In this document: one piece after another, positions 56,821-64,000 of the stretch
Position numbering within the stretch: the stretch's first letter is position 1
How the letters are laid out: every line of letters starts with the position of its first letter
The notes under the pieces: model-generated
The model's input: the letters and a program-made list of their open reading frames with translations, nothing else
Told to the model about the DNA's origin: nothing
Databases searched by the model: none
Program-made: the position numbers and the translations under genes
Assembly: GCA_013297775.1 (NCBI GenBank)
Contig: JAAFIL010000002.1
Coordinates: 95,921-159,920, forward strand
DNA: 64,000 bases
From: Bacteroidota bacterium
GTDB lineage: Bacteria; Bacteroidota; Bacteroidia; B-17B0; Aurantibacillaceae
Direction: 5' to 3'

Positions 56821-58149
56821 ATGTCATTAAACGTACAACATTTAGAAAACGAAATTATAGATCAATACCTCTATGACGAACATCCATCAAGACCATGGAT
56901 AATCGGATTTAGTGGCGGAAAAGACTCCACCATGCTTTTACAAATAGTTTGGAATGCACTGAAAAGAATTGAACCCGTTCTGCTTACAAGACAGATTTAT
57001 GTTGTTTGCAATGACACCTTGGTTGAGAATCCGAGAATTGTAAAGTTTATCAATAAGACTTTAAAGCGAATTCAGAAAGAGGCAAACCTTAATGACTTCC
57101 CAATTATTGTGCATCAAACAATGCCTAATTTGGAAAATACTTTTTGGGTTAAATTGATTGGACTCGGCTACCCGGCTCCAAACAAGTTTTACAGATGGTG
57201 TACTGAACGATTGAAAATTGATCCTACAACCAGATTTATTAAGGAAACTGCTTCAATAAATGAAGAGGCTATTATACTTTTAGGAACAAGAAGTGATGAA
57301 AGTTCAAACCGTGCGGCTTCTATAAGGAAACATGAAGTAAAAGGACAAAGATTGAGAAAACATTTGTTGCCGAATGTTTTTGTGTATGCACCAATTAAAG
57401 ATGTTACAACCAATGAAGTTTGGCAATATCTTAATCAAGTGCCGCCACCTTGGGGCGGAACACACAAAGAATTGGTAACACTTTACAGAAATGCAAATGC
57501 AGGAGATTGTCCATTGGTAATTGACGACACCACGCCAAGCTGTGGTAACAGCCGTTTCGGTTGCTGGACTTGCACAGTAGTGAATAAAGACAAATCAATG
57601 GAAGGATTGATTGATAACGGAGAAGAATGGATGCAACCATTGGCAGACATCAGAAATTTCTTAATTGAAACAAGAGATAACCCTGAGCAATATAGACAAC
57701 GGGAAAGAAGGGATGGTTCAGTTCACGAAAGATTTTGGGGACCCTATACTTTTGAAACCCGTGTTGAAATTTTAAAACGAATTCTAAAGGCACAAAAACT
57801 AATCGAAGCATCAGAAGGCATTGAATTGATAACACACCAAGAAATGGTGTTAATTCAATACTACTGGTTTAGAGATTGCTTTTTCAAAACCAAAGTATCG
57901 CAAGTTTATAATCGCATTTTCAAAACACAAATTGATATGAGCAAACAAGAAGAAAAATACAAACAAGAAGCTGATTTGCTAAAAAAATCTTGCAAGCAAG
58001 AACCCAAAGATGTGGAGTTGATTCAAGACTTATTGGCATTACAAAAAACCAAAACGCTGATGATTCGCAAAAGAGGTTTACAGTCAGACATTGACAACCG
58101 CTTGAATCAGTTTATTGAAGAATTAAAAAAATCGAAAAATGAGAATTAA
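56821..58149 (+). CDS. dndC: DndC, DNA phosphorothioation sulfurtransferase
   Basis: 442 residues. A PAPS reductase-like PP-loop ATPase with SGGKDST at 31-37. Cysteines 127 (RWCTERLKI), 241, 248 and 251 (CGNSRFGCWTC) match the 4Fe-4S ligands of DndC, and GTRSDESSNRAASIRKHE is typical of the family. In Dnd systems, DndC activates the DNA backbone and takes sulfur from DndA/IscS. The C-terminal 90 residues are helical and charged. First gene of a densely packed operon: the next gene starts 11 bp before its end. AGA dominates among Arg codons, unlike upstream genes. Confidence 0.94.
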   Translation: MSLNVQHLENEIIDQYLYDEHPSRPWIIGFSGGKDSTMLLQIVWNALKRIEPVLLTRQIYVVCNDTLVENPRIVKFINKTLKRIQKEANLNDFPIIVHQTMPNLENTFWVKLIGLGYPAPNKFYRWCTERLKIDPTTRFIKETASINEEAIILLGTRSDESSNRAASIRKHEVKGQRLRKHLLPNVFVYAPIKDVTTNEVWQYLNQVPPPWGGTHKELVTLYRNANAGDCPLVIDDTTPSCGNSRFGCWTCTVVNKDKSMEGLIDNGEEWMQPLADIRNFLIETRDNPEQYRQRERRDGSVHERFWGPYTFETRVEILKRILKAQKLIEASEGIELITHQEMVLIQYYWFRDCFFKTKVSQVYNRIFKTQIDMSKQEEKYKQEADLLKKSCKQEPKDVELIQDLLALQKTKTLMIRKRGLQSDIDNRLNQFIEELKKSKNEN

Positions 58150-58435
58150 TTTTGAATTAGTCGATGCTGGTTGTTTAATGCATGAAAATACTGGCGGAAG
58201 GTGGATTATTGAGCATCCAAGAAATGGTTATTTACCTACTGTTTCAAAAAAGTGGGATGTTCTTATAGAGCACCCTGAAATGCCTCATAAAGAGCCATTA
58301 AAGTTCTTAGGTTCATTCAACTCTAAAGAAATCTCTATTAAATTTATGAAAGAATTAATAATAAAAGACGAAAGTTATTTCACGGTTACCCCCATAGAAA
58401 ATCAATTCTACAACCAAGATTACTCACGAAAATGA
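58139..58435 (+). CDS. Unknown 98-residue protein between dndC and dndD
   Basis: 98 residues, starting MRINFELVDAGCLMHENTGG and ending QDYSRK. No signal peptide, membrane segment or known motif was recognised. It contains several aromatic and His residues (WIIEHPRNGY, WDVLIEHPEMPHKEP). It overlaps dndC by 11 bp and dndD by 4 bp, so it is translated with them and is probably a functional part of the system rather than a passenger. No counterpart is part of the classical dndBCDE set as I know it. Confidence 0.72.
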   Translation: MRINFELVDAGCLMHENTGGRWIIEHPRNGYLPTVSKKWDVLIEHPEMPHKEPLKFLGSFNSKEISIKFMKELIIKDESYFTVTPIENQFYNQDYSRK

Positions 58436-60528
58436 CTATAAAAGAAATTGAACTCTATAATTTTCGTATATATAAAGGCGAAAATACCATTGACCTAACA
58501 AGCGTTGGCAAGAAAAATATATTTGTAGTAAGCGGAAGAAACGGCTTTGGAAAAACTACTTTTTTGATGTCAATGGTTTGGTGTTTGTATGGAAAAAACA
58601 TGCAAGAAGTTGACGACTTGTACAAAAAAGAAATTGTTGATCAAGGCGGTTACAGCAAATACATTGTAAACTCACTTAACCGATTAGCAAAAACTGAGGA
58701 AGACCACAACTTTCATGTGTCTATCAAATTTACCAATGTGAGTATCCCCGAAGTTCCTTGCAAAGAAATTGTTGTTAAGAGAAGCTATAATGCCAAAACT
58801 AGTGTTGCTGAAGAAGTAGAAGTTCTAATTGACGGCTATCCAAGTGAATTAGCAAAAGAAGTTGGTCAAGAAATATTCATTCGTGAGTTCATCATGCCGA
58901 TTGAGATTGCTAAATTCTTCTTCTTCGATGCTGAAAAGATTGTGAGTTTAGCAGAAGTAAACACAACCGAACAACGTAAAAATTTAAGCCGTGCCTATTC
59001 AGAAGTTTTAGGTATCAAGAAATATGAAGACATCAAAAATGAGTTGGAGAATTTACAACTCAAACTTCGCCAAGAATCAGCAAGTGCAATTGAAAAAGGG
59101 CAATTGAAACAATTGGAAGCAGAAGTTGAAACTTGCGAAATTAAAATTGAAGAAAATCACAAAAAGATTGGTGAACTAAGGGAAAAGAGAAACGAAAAGA
59201 ACAAAGATTCTAGAGATATTCAAGAAAAGTTAATCAAAGCTGGAAGCTTAATCACAGTTGAAGAATTACAAAGATACCGTGAACAAGAAGAGGAATTAAC
59301 CAAACGCCAAAACGATTTACAAAACGAACTCAAAGATTCATACGATATTATTCCGTTTGCTATTGCAGGAGAGAAATTTTTAGATGTAAGCAGACAACTT
59401 GAAAACGAAGCCAACCATAAAGCCGCAAAATTTAAAAATGAGAATGTAAATGGAGTAACCAATAAAATACTTACAGATTTATCTACACTTGAAAAACCGA
59501 CAAACATTGTAATTGATTATCAAGTCCAAGAGTATTATGCAAACGCCTTTAAAACATTAATTCGTAAACACTTTTTTTCCGACACTGAAATTTTACCTGA
59601 AGATTTCAAAGTAATACATGAATTTTCAGACTCTGAAAAACACGAATTGCAAGCAGTTCTGAGCAATATTCGATTATCGTTCCGTGAATCATTCAAGAGA
59701 ATTAATGGTGATTTTAACCAAACCAAAAATGAATTAAACGGAATCCGCAGACGTATTAAAGTTGCAGAGGCAAATCAGGAAGACCCAATCATTGCCGAAT
59801 TCAGAAAGAATAAGGAAGAACTAGACAAGGAGATTATCCGAATTGATGAGACGATTGACTCATTAAATCGTGAGATTGGCGAATTCACCAACGAGAAAAC
59901 ACAAAAAGGAAAATTGATTGAAACGCTTTCACGCAAACTAAAAGTTTCTGAAAATAATATTGAAAAGGACACTGTTATTTCAAGATTAGTAACTGAACTT
60001 AAAGACATAATTTCTAATTATAAAGCCAAAACAAAATCCTCATTGGAGGAAAATATACTCAATGGACTTAATACCTTACTTCACAAAAAGGGCTTCATCA
60101 AAAAAGTAGAAGTTGAAATTATTGGAGATGATATTGATATTGTTTTGAAAAACGCAAGAGGCGAAGAAATCAAGAAAGAATCGTTGAGTAAAGGTGAACA
60201 ACAAATGTATGCAACTGCCTTGCTAAGAGGATTGGTGGAGGAAAGCGATATTCAGTTCCCTGTATTTATTGATTCGCCAATGCAGAAATTTGATGAACAA
60301 CACGCTGAAAACATTGTGAAGTATTTCTACCCGAACATTTCGGAACAAGTTGTGATTTTCCCTCTAATCAACAAGGAATTAACCGAAAGAGAGTTCAATA
60401 TACTTTCAAAACATATTGCTCAAACTTACCTCATTAACAATGTGGATGAAGATAAGAGTGAGTTTATGACTATTGAACCCGACAAATTTTTAAGAACTTA
60501 CAATAGAATGTATAACAATGCTGATTAA
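58432..60528 (+). CDS. dndD: DndD, SMC/Rad50-like ATPase of DNA phosphorothioation
   Basis: 698 residues. Walker A GRNGFGKTT at 35-43, a coiled coil from about 215-310 (charged, with an EVETCEIKIEENHKKI segment) and a second from about 430-540. The ABC signature LSKGEQQ lies near 585, and Walker B FPVFIDSPM has its Asp at 614. This is the Rad50/SMC-type layout of DndD, which is thought to hydrolyse ATP to open or scan DNA for the sulfur insertion complex. Starts 4 bp before the stop of the small unknown gene and overlaps the DndE-fusion gene by 11 bp. Length is close to the family norm. Confidence 0.93.
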   Translation: MTIKEIELYNFRIYKGENTIDLTSVGKKNIFVVSGRNGFGKTTFLMSMVWCLYGKNMQEVDDLYKKEIVDQGGYSKYIVNSLNRLAKTEEDHNFHVSIKFTNVSIPEVPCKEIVVKRSYNAKTSVAEEVEVLIDGYPSELAKEVGQEIFIREFIMPIEIAKFFFFDAEKIVSLAEVNTTEQRKNLSRAYSEVLGIKKYEDIKNELENLQLKLRQESASAIEKGQLKQLEAEVETCEIKIEENHKKIGELREKRNEKNKDSRDIQEKLIKAGSLITVEELQRYREQEEELTKRQNDLQNELKDSYDIIPFAIAGEKFLDVSRQLENEANHKAAKFKNENVNGVTNKILTDLSTLEKPTNIVIDYQVQEYYANAFKTLIRKHFFSDTEILPEDFKVIHEFSDSEKHELQAVLSNIRLSFRESFKRINGDFNQTKNELNGIRRRIKVAEANQEDPIIAEFRKNKEELDKEIIRIDETIDSLNREIGEFTNEKTQKGKLIETLSRKLKVSENNIEKDTVISRLVTELKDIISNYKAKTKSSLEENILNGLNTLLHKKGFIKKVEVEIIGDDIDIVLKNARGEEIKKESLSKGEQQMYATALLRGLVEESDIQFPVFIDSPMQKFDEQHAENIVKYFYPNISEQVVIFPLINKELTEREFNILSKHIAQTYLINNVDEDKSEFMTIEPDKFLRTYNRMYNNAD

Positions 60529-62080
60529 TCTACGAACATCGGAAGCGAACAAACCAGTTGTTCAGGAGCTAACTAAACGGCTGAATCTTGGAACGGAAAA
60601 CGTAGTTTCAAGAATTGCATTTGCCTATTCACTTTCCAAAGGAGTCAAACTCAATTTGGAAAATGATTTAAAAGACAGCAAGGGTAAGGAATATAAAGAC
60701 GATATTCTTTTTGGCAAGTACCGTGATTACTATATCGCAATGATTTGTCAACATTACAGCTTGTATAAGTCCGATAAAGACATTGGCAAATACATCAAGA
60801 TGCATATTGACCACGGTTTAACCTTGATGAATAAACTGTTTGAGGACAACAAAAACTATTCAGGTCTTGATTTTCTTTTGGAAAATATTGAAAGAGGAAT
60901 TGAAAAGTTAGAGGAAAATGATGTAACCAATGATGCAATAATTTTTGACGAGCAGACTAGAAGAAACAGAATTTCAAACAAAGATTACTTCACTGAAACA
61001 ATCCGAATTTTGGTTGGTAGTTCATTTGACGATGAAAAAATCTATTTCTATCTTAACGACACTTCAACTCACAACAATGCACACATAGCGGTTGCAGGAA
61101 ATTCAGGAACTGGTAAGACTTATTTCGCCAACAGATTACTCGAACAGGTTGTTTCTGAAACTAAGGGAGAAGTGAACTTTATTTTTCTTGACTTTAAAGG
61201 AATAACCGAAGAAGATGAAAAGAAGAATAGCGTATTTTTCAATAAAACTAAAACTGAATTAATCAAAGCACCTTATAAGCCATTCCCTATCAACCCGCTT
61301 TCATTCATTGACAATGTGAATGAGAAAAATAAAATAATGGGCATTAGCAAGTTTGTTGACATCATTACCAGTTACAGCAACATCGGTAAAAATCAACAGC
61401 AAACATTGAAAGATGCAACCCGTGAAGTTTTTGCTTCAAAGAAAGGTGGACGATATCCTTCTTTCAAAGAGATTTATGATAAAGTAATTGAGATAGAGGG
61501 AGAAAAATCGAGTACACTAAAAGAAGTGCTACAAAGTTTGAGTGAACTGGATTTATTTGAAACTAAAGTGGATTTGAAAAACAGTTTTCTGAACAAGAAC
61601 TACTATATGAGTTTAAGTGGCGACTTGCCTAGAAATATTCGTTTCACTTCAGTTTTCTTAATCATCAATTACATCTACAACACATTCATGAACATGGACA
61701 ATGCCCCGATCGAAGGCAAAAATCAGGGAATGCGATATGTATTATTGATTGATGAAGCACATGTAATTTTCAAAGAAAAGAAGAGCCAAGACCTTTTGGA
61801 AAAAATACTTCGTGAAATCCGTTCTAAAGGCGTTTCGGTAGTATTGCTTTCACAGGGAATTGAAGAATTTAATCAGCCATCTTTTGACTTTAGTAGCATG
61901 TGTGAAACTGCATTTCTGTTTGACATCAAAGACAAAACCAACTTAAAAATGATGCAGAAGTTTTTAGGAATTGGCGATAAAGACGGACAGAAACTAAAAA
62001 CGAGCATGGAGAAAATTCAGAAGTATCAATTGGTATCTAACCTTAAAGAATTTAAGGTTGGGGAATTGTTTAAAGCATAA
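60518..62080 (+). CDS. DndE domain fused to a HerA/FtsK-like ATPase
   Basis: 520 residues. Residues 1 to about 115 look like DndE: LRTSEANKPVVQELTKRLNL, VVSRIAFAYSLSKG, and the closing IGKYIKMHIDHGLTLMN. DndE alone is about 110-120 residues. A further 400 residues follow with Walker A GNSGTGKT at 194-201, an FLDFKG stretch, and Walker B VLLIDEAH (Asp 412, Glu 413), then LLSQGIEEFNQP, which together indicate a HerA/FtsK/VirB4-type translocase. So the nicked-DNA-binding DndE appears joined to a DNA-pumping motor. Overlaps dndD by 11 bp. Single continuous frame, so the fusion is not caused by a missing stop at a known boundary. Its role could be modification, restriction or both. Confidence 0.87.
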   Translation: MLINLRTSEANKPVVQELTKRLNLGTENVVSRIAFAYSLSKGVKLNLENDLKDSKGKEYKDDILFGKYRDYYIAMICQHYSLYKSDKDIGKYIKMHIDHGLTLMNKLFEDNKNYSGLDFLLENIERGIEKLEENDVTNDAIIFDEQTRRNRISNKDYFTETIRILVGSSFDDEKIYFYLNDTSTHNNAHIAVAGNSGTGKTYFANRLLEQVVSETKGEVNFIFLDFKGITEEDEKKNSVFFNKTKTELIKAPYKPFPINPLSFIDNVNEKNKIMGISKFVDIITSYSNIGKNQQQTLKDATREVFASKKGGRYPSFKEIYDKVIEIEGEKSSTLKEVLQSLSELDLFETKVDLKNSFLNKNYYMSLSGDLPRNIRFTSVFLIINYIYNTFMNMDNAPIEGKNQGMRYVLLIDEAHVIFKEKKSQDLLEKILREIRSKGVSVVLLSQGIEEFNQPSFDFSSMCETAFLFDIKDKTNLKMMQKFLGIGDKDGQKLKTSMEKIQKYQLVSNLKEFKVGELFKA

Positions 62081-62091
62081 AGTTTTTCTTA

Positions 62092-62610
62092 ATGGCACTT
62101 ACGATAAAACAAATCTCTGAAATAGTAGCATACAAGAACTATGAATTCAGTATTTATTTCTCTCCTAAAGATTTTTCTGAATCAATGAATGCCCTAAAAC
62201 TTCTTGCTTTAGGCAAAGTTAAGAGGTATAAGTTTGAATACAGTATAACAGACCATCTACCTTCAACTAAAGGTTTCTATGTATTTACAATTGAAGAATT
62301 AGGTTTCCCGCAAATTGATTTTAGATACTTACTTTACATTGGAAAAGTCGAAAAGACAAACACATTTAAGAATAGATTTTACAAATATCGAAACACAATT
62401 GATGATAGTTCAGCGGCGGAAAATGTAATGCTTCTAACTAATTTATGGCCTGACAACACTTATGTTTATGTCTTTGAATTATCCAATGATCATGAAATAG
62501 TTGATGTTGAGAAGATATTGATACATAAGTTAAAGCCAAACTTTAATGAGGAATATTTTTCATCAAAGACAGTTACTTCTACTTCACTTTATAAAATTGC
62601 AAATCCATGA
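62092..62610 (+). CDS. GIY-YIG nuclease-like protein of the Dnd island
   Basis: 172 residues. The GIY-YIG core is seen as GFYVF (61-65) and LYIGK (81-85), an Arg in FKNRFYKY (R95), a Glu at 140 in VDVEKILIHKL, and KPNFNE (148-153) with the final Asn. All five catalytic-type positions (Tyr, Tyr, Arg, Glu, Asn) are present, so it may be active. The first 55 residues are an unassigned N-terminal part. It lies 11 bp after the DndE fusion and overlaps the next gene by 4 bp. It could be the restriction nuclease of this system, which is inference. The first motif is Phe-containing rather than GIY, as in many variants. Confidence 0.7.
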   Translation: MALTIKQISEIVAYKNYEFSIYFSPKDFSESMNALKLLALGKVKRYKFEYSITDHLPSTKGFYVFTIEELGFPQIDFRYLLYIGKVEKTNTFKNRFYKYRNTIDDSSAAENVMLLTNLWPDNTYVYVFELSNDHEIVDVEKILIHKLKPNFNEEYFSSKTVTSTSLYKIANP

Positions 62611-63863
62611 ACCAATTAATATTACCATCGCTAAAGGGCAAGTTTGGTAGCTGGGTATATTTCATAGTCACAATGAAACTATCTGATGTAGCCAATAAAT
62701 CAAGAATATCAACTGTAACAGAAATTGAAGAACTTTATTCAAAGAATATTAACGATGTTCTCCAAAGGGATTTAGATAGTAAGAGAATTAATAAGATTGC
62801 AGAATACCTTCAAAACCAAAACGAACGTTTTTTAAGTTCACTGATTGTTGCAATATTTAAAGGAAGTCCAATTTGGTCTGAGATACGTATTGAGGATAAT
62901 TTTGAAATCGAAAAAAAGAAAATTGAGAGCGAGAAACTTCAATATGCTAGAGGCAGATTAGGATTTCTTACTCTAAATGGAGATGAATCAATGTTTGTTC
63001 TTGATGGACAACACAGGTTGAAAGGAATAAGGGAAGCGTATAAACGAAATAGTGAACTTGTTGAAGGTGATGATATCATATTAACACTAGTTGTTCATGA
63101 ATCGAAATTCAAGGAAAGAACAAGACGGCTTTTTACTGTATTAAATCGTTACGCTGAAAAGCCTAAAAAAGCTGAATTAATAATAATGGAAGAAGATGAT
63201 GCCGCTGCTATTCTTACTAGAAGATTATTATTAACACATCCTATTTTCAAAAAAGAAAATTCAATTGCCAAAGGAAAGGGGGCTGCGATAGCTGCAAGTG
63301 ACCACAGAAGTTTCACTACAATACTTTGTCTATATGACATAGTTAAGGAACTAATTGAATTCAAATCTATTTATCCCAAATCTAGTATGATAAAAAGATT
63401 GGATGATAAAAAGTTAGACGAATTATACGACAACAAAATATTACCATTTTGGGATTACTTTTTTGACAGTTTTCCTACAGTTGAAAAATATATTGACGGT
63501 AAAATACTAGACAGCAAATTTTTAAGAAACAAAGAAAACGGTGGGTCTTTACTTTTACGACCAGAAGGTCAATTATTAATAGCTTCTTTATACAAGCACT
63601 TTGAATCTCTCGGGAGCAAGCAATTTTTAGCTTTTAAAAAGAGATTACCGAAAACGAATTTTCAACTATCTAGTCCTCTGTTAAAATACTTGTTTTGGAC
63701 TGGTGAAAAAATGAATACAAAAAATAAAGCACTCAAACGAAAATCATTTTTGTTTCAACTAGGTGCTAATATTGATGCTACAATACTTAAAAAAGAATTT
63801 ACTGCATTGTATAACGAGTATAATGACGAGTTCAAAACTACCCTTAAAGTAATATCGGAATAA
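62607..63863 (+). CDS. dndB: DGQHR-domain protein, DndB-like
   Basis: 418 residues. The DGQHR motif (133-137, in MFVLDGQHRLKGI) and the surrounding RINKIAEYLQNQNERFLSSLIVAIF, RRLFTVLNRYAEKPKKAE and SDHRSFTTI segments fit DndB/DGQHR proteins. In Streptomyces and Salmonella, DndB represses the dnd operon; DGQHR proteins also occur in other DNA modification islands. Here it is last in the operon rather than first. An ATG overlapping the GIY-YIG stop (ATGA) indicates coupling. Annotation as DndB is likely but the DGQHR family is broad. Confidence 0.85.
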   Translation: MNQLILPSLKGKFGSWVYFIVTMKLSDVANKSRISTVTEIEELYSKNINDVLQRDLDSKRINKIAEYLQNQNERFLSSLIVAIFKGSPIWSEIRIEDNFEIEKKKIESEKLQYARGRLGFLTLNGDESMFVLDGQHRLKGIREAYKRNSELVEGDDIILTLVVHESKFKERTRRLFTVLNRYAEKPKKAELIIMEEDDAAAILTRRLLLTHPIFKKENSIAKGKGAAIAASDHRSFTTILCLYDIVKELIEFKSIYPKSSMIKRLDDKKLDELYDNKILPFWDYFFDSFPTVEKYIDGKILDSKFLRNKENGGSLLLRPEGQLLIASLYKHFESLGSKQFLAFKKRLPKTNFQLSSPLLKYLFWTGEKMNTKNKALKRKSFLFQLGANIDATILKKEFTALYNEYNDEFKTTLKVISE

Positions 63864-64000
63864 AGGATGATAATTTTTCACTATCAACCGACTAAATAAT
63901 TAAAGAGTTTGTAAGTGTTTATTGTCATTGCCTTTGTGATTAATTTTTAACGGTGACCTCCCTTGATTTGTTTAGGTGTCGAATAATGTTGTTTCAATTA

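Overview
The window comes from a member of the Bacteroidota. The evidence is a set of type IX secretion cargo (C-terminal sorting signals of type A on two metalloproteases and of type B on a 3263-residue adhesin), a PorP/SprF protein, TPR-PD40-OmpA envelope proteins, lipoproteins with the SC/AC-KKD style of lipobox, and promoters of the TTG...TAnnTTTG type. Base composition is moderately AT-rich. No tRNA, rRNA or CRISPR array was recognised.

Layout. 1-1687: the 5' part of paaZ (phenylacetate catabolism), cut by the window edge. 1688-2774: repeat-rich spacer. 2775-7546: a tightly overlapping forward operon for a surface polysaccharide (glycosyltransferase, methyltransferase, O-antigen ligase-like protein) ending in an M23 peptidase. 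7550-11215: a small membrane protein, an APC permease and a GltB-domain flavoprotein. 11668-13989: a secreted M43 protease. 14047-15256: palindromic elements, one of which interrupts a gene. 15257-17869: a TPR/PD40/OmpA-like protein. 17870-18736: repeats. 18737-21334: a di-haem oxidoreductase/imelysin lipoprotein pair. 22003-24456: a COG0523 GTPase, a small His/Cys protein and a membrane protein. 25317-29758: MBL hydrolase, a secreted protein, ClpS, M48 protease and L-2-hydroxyglutarate oxidase. 29761-30397: tandem and palindromic repeats. 30541-41465: housekeeping and metabolism (purM, hutI, rfbB, purK, pheT), a lipoprotein and a second M43 protease. 41927-55045: giant Asp-rich adhesin, PorP/SprF and an OmpA protein, a typical type IX cargo/partner cluster. 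55552: a SET-domain protein. 56821-63863: a DNA phosphorothioation (Dnd) island.

The Dnd island is the main candidate for a novel system. Its order is dndC, a 98-codon unknown gene, dndD, a dndE fused to a HerA/FtsK-like ATPase, a GIY-YIG nuclease-like gene and a DGQHR-domain dndB-like gene. The first four genes overlap. Arginine codon use shifts from CGN in the neighbouring genes to AGA in the island, which suggests transfer. No dndA and no dndFGH-type restriction genes are visible, so the GIY-YIG protein and the ATPase domain are the candidate effector functions.

The second theme is the intergenic DNA, which is packed with short palindromic, MITE-like elements of several families. One element (14846-14999, 154 bp) has a 22-bp perfect terminal inverted repeat and a TTAAA target duplication. 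Removing it with one TTAAA restores a continuous 178-residue frame. Two other families share a CCAA terminus, a TA target and the same nested-hairpin layout despite unrelated arms. A further family keeps its ends while its interior arms change in compensating fashion.
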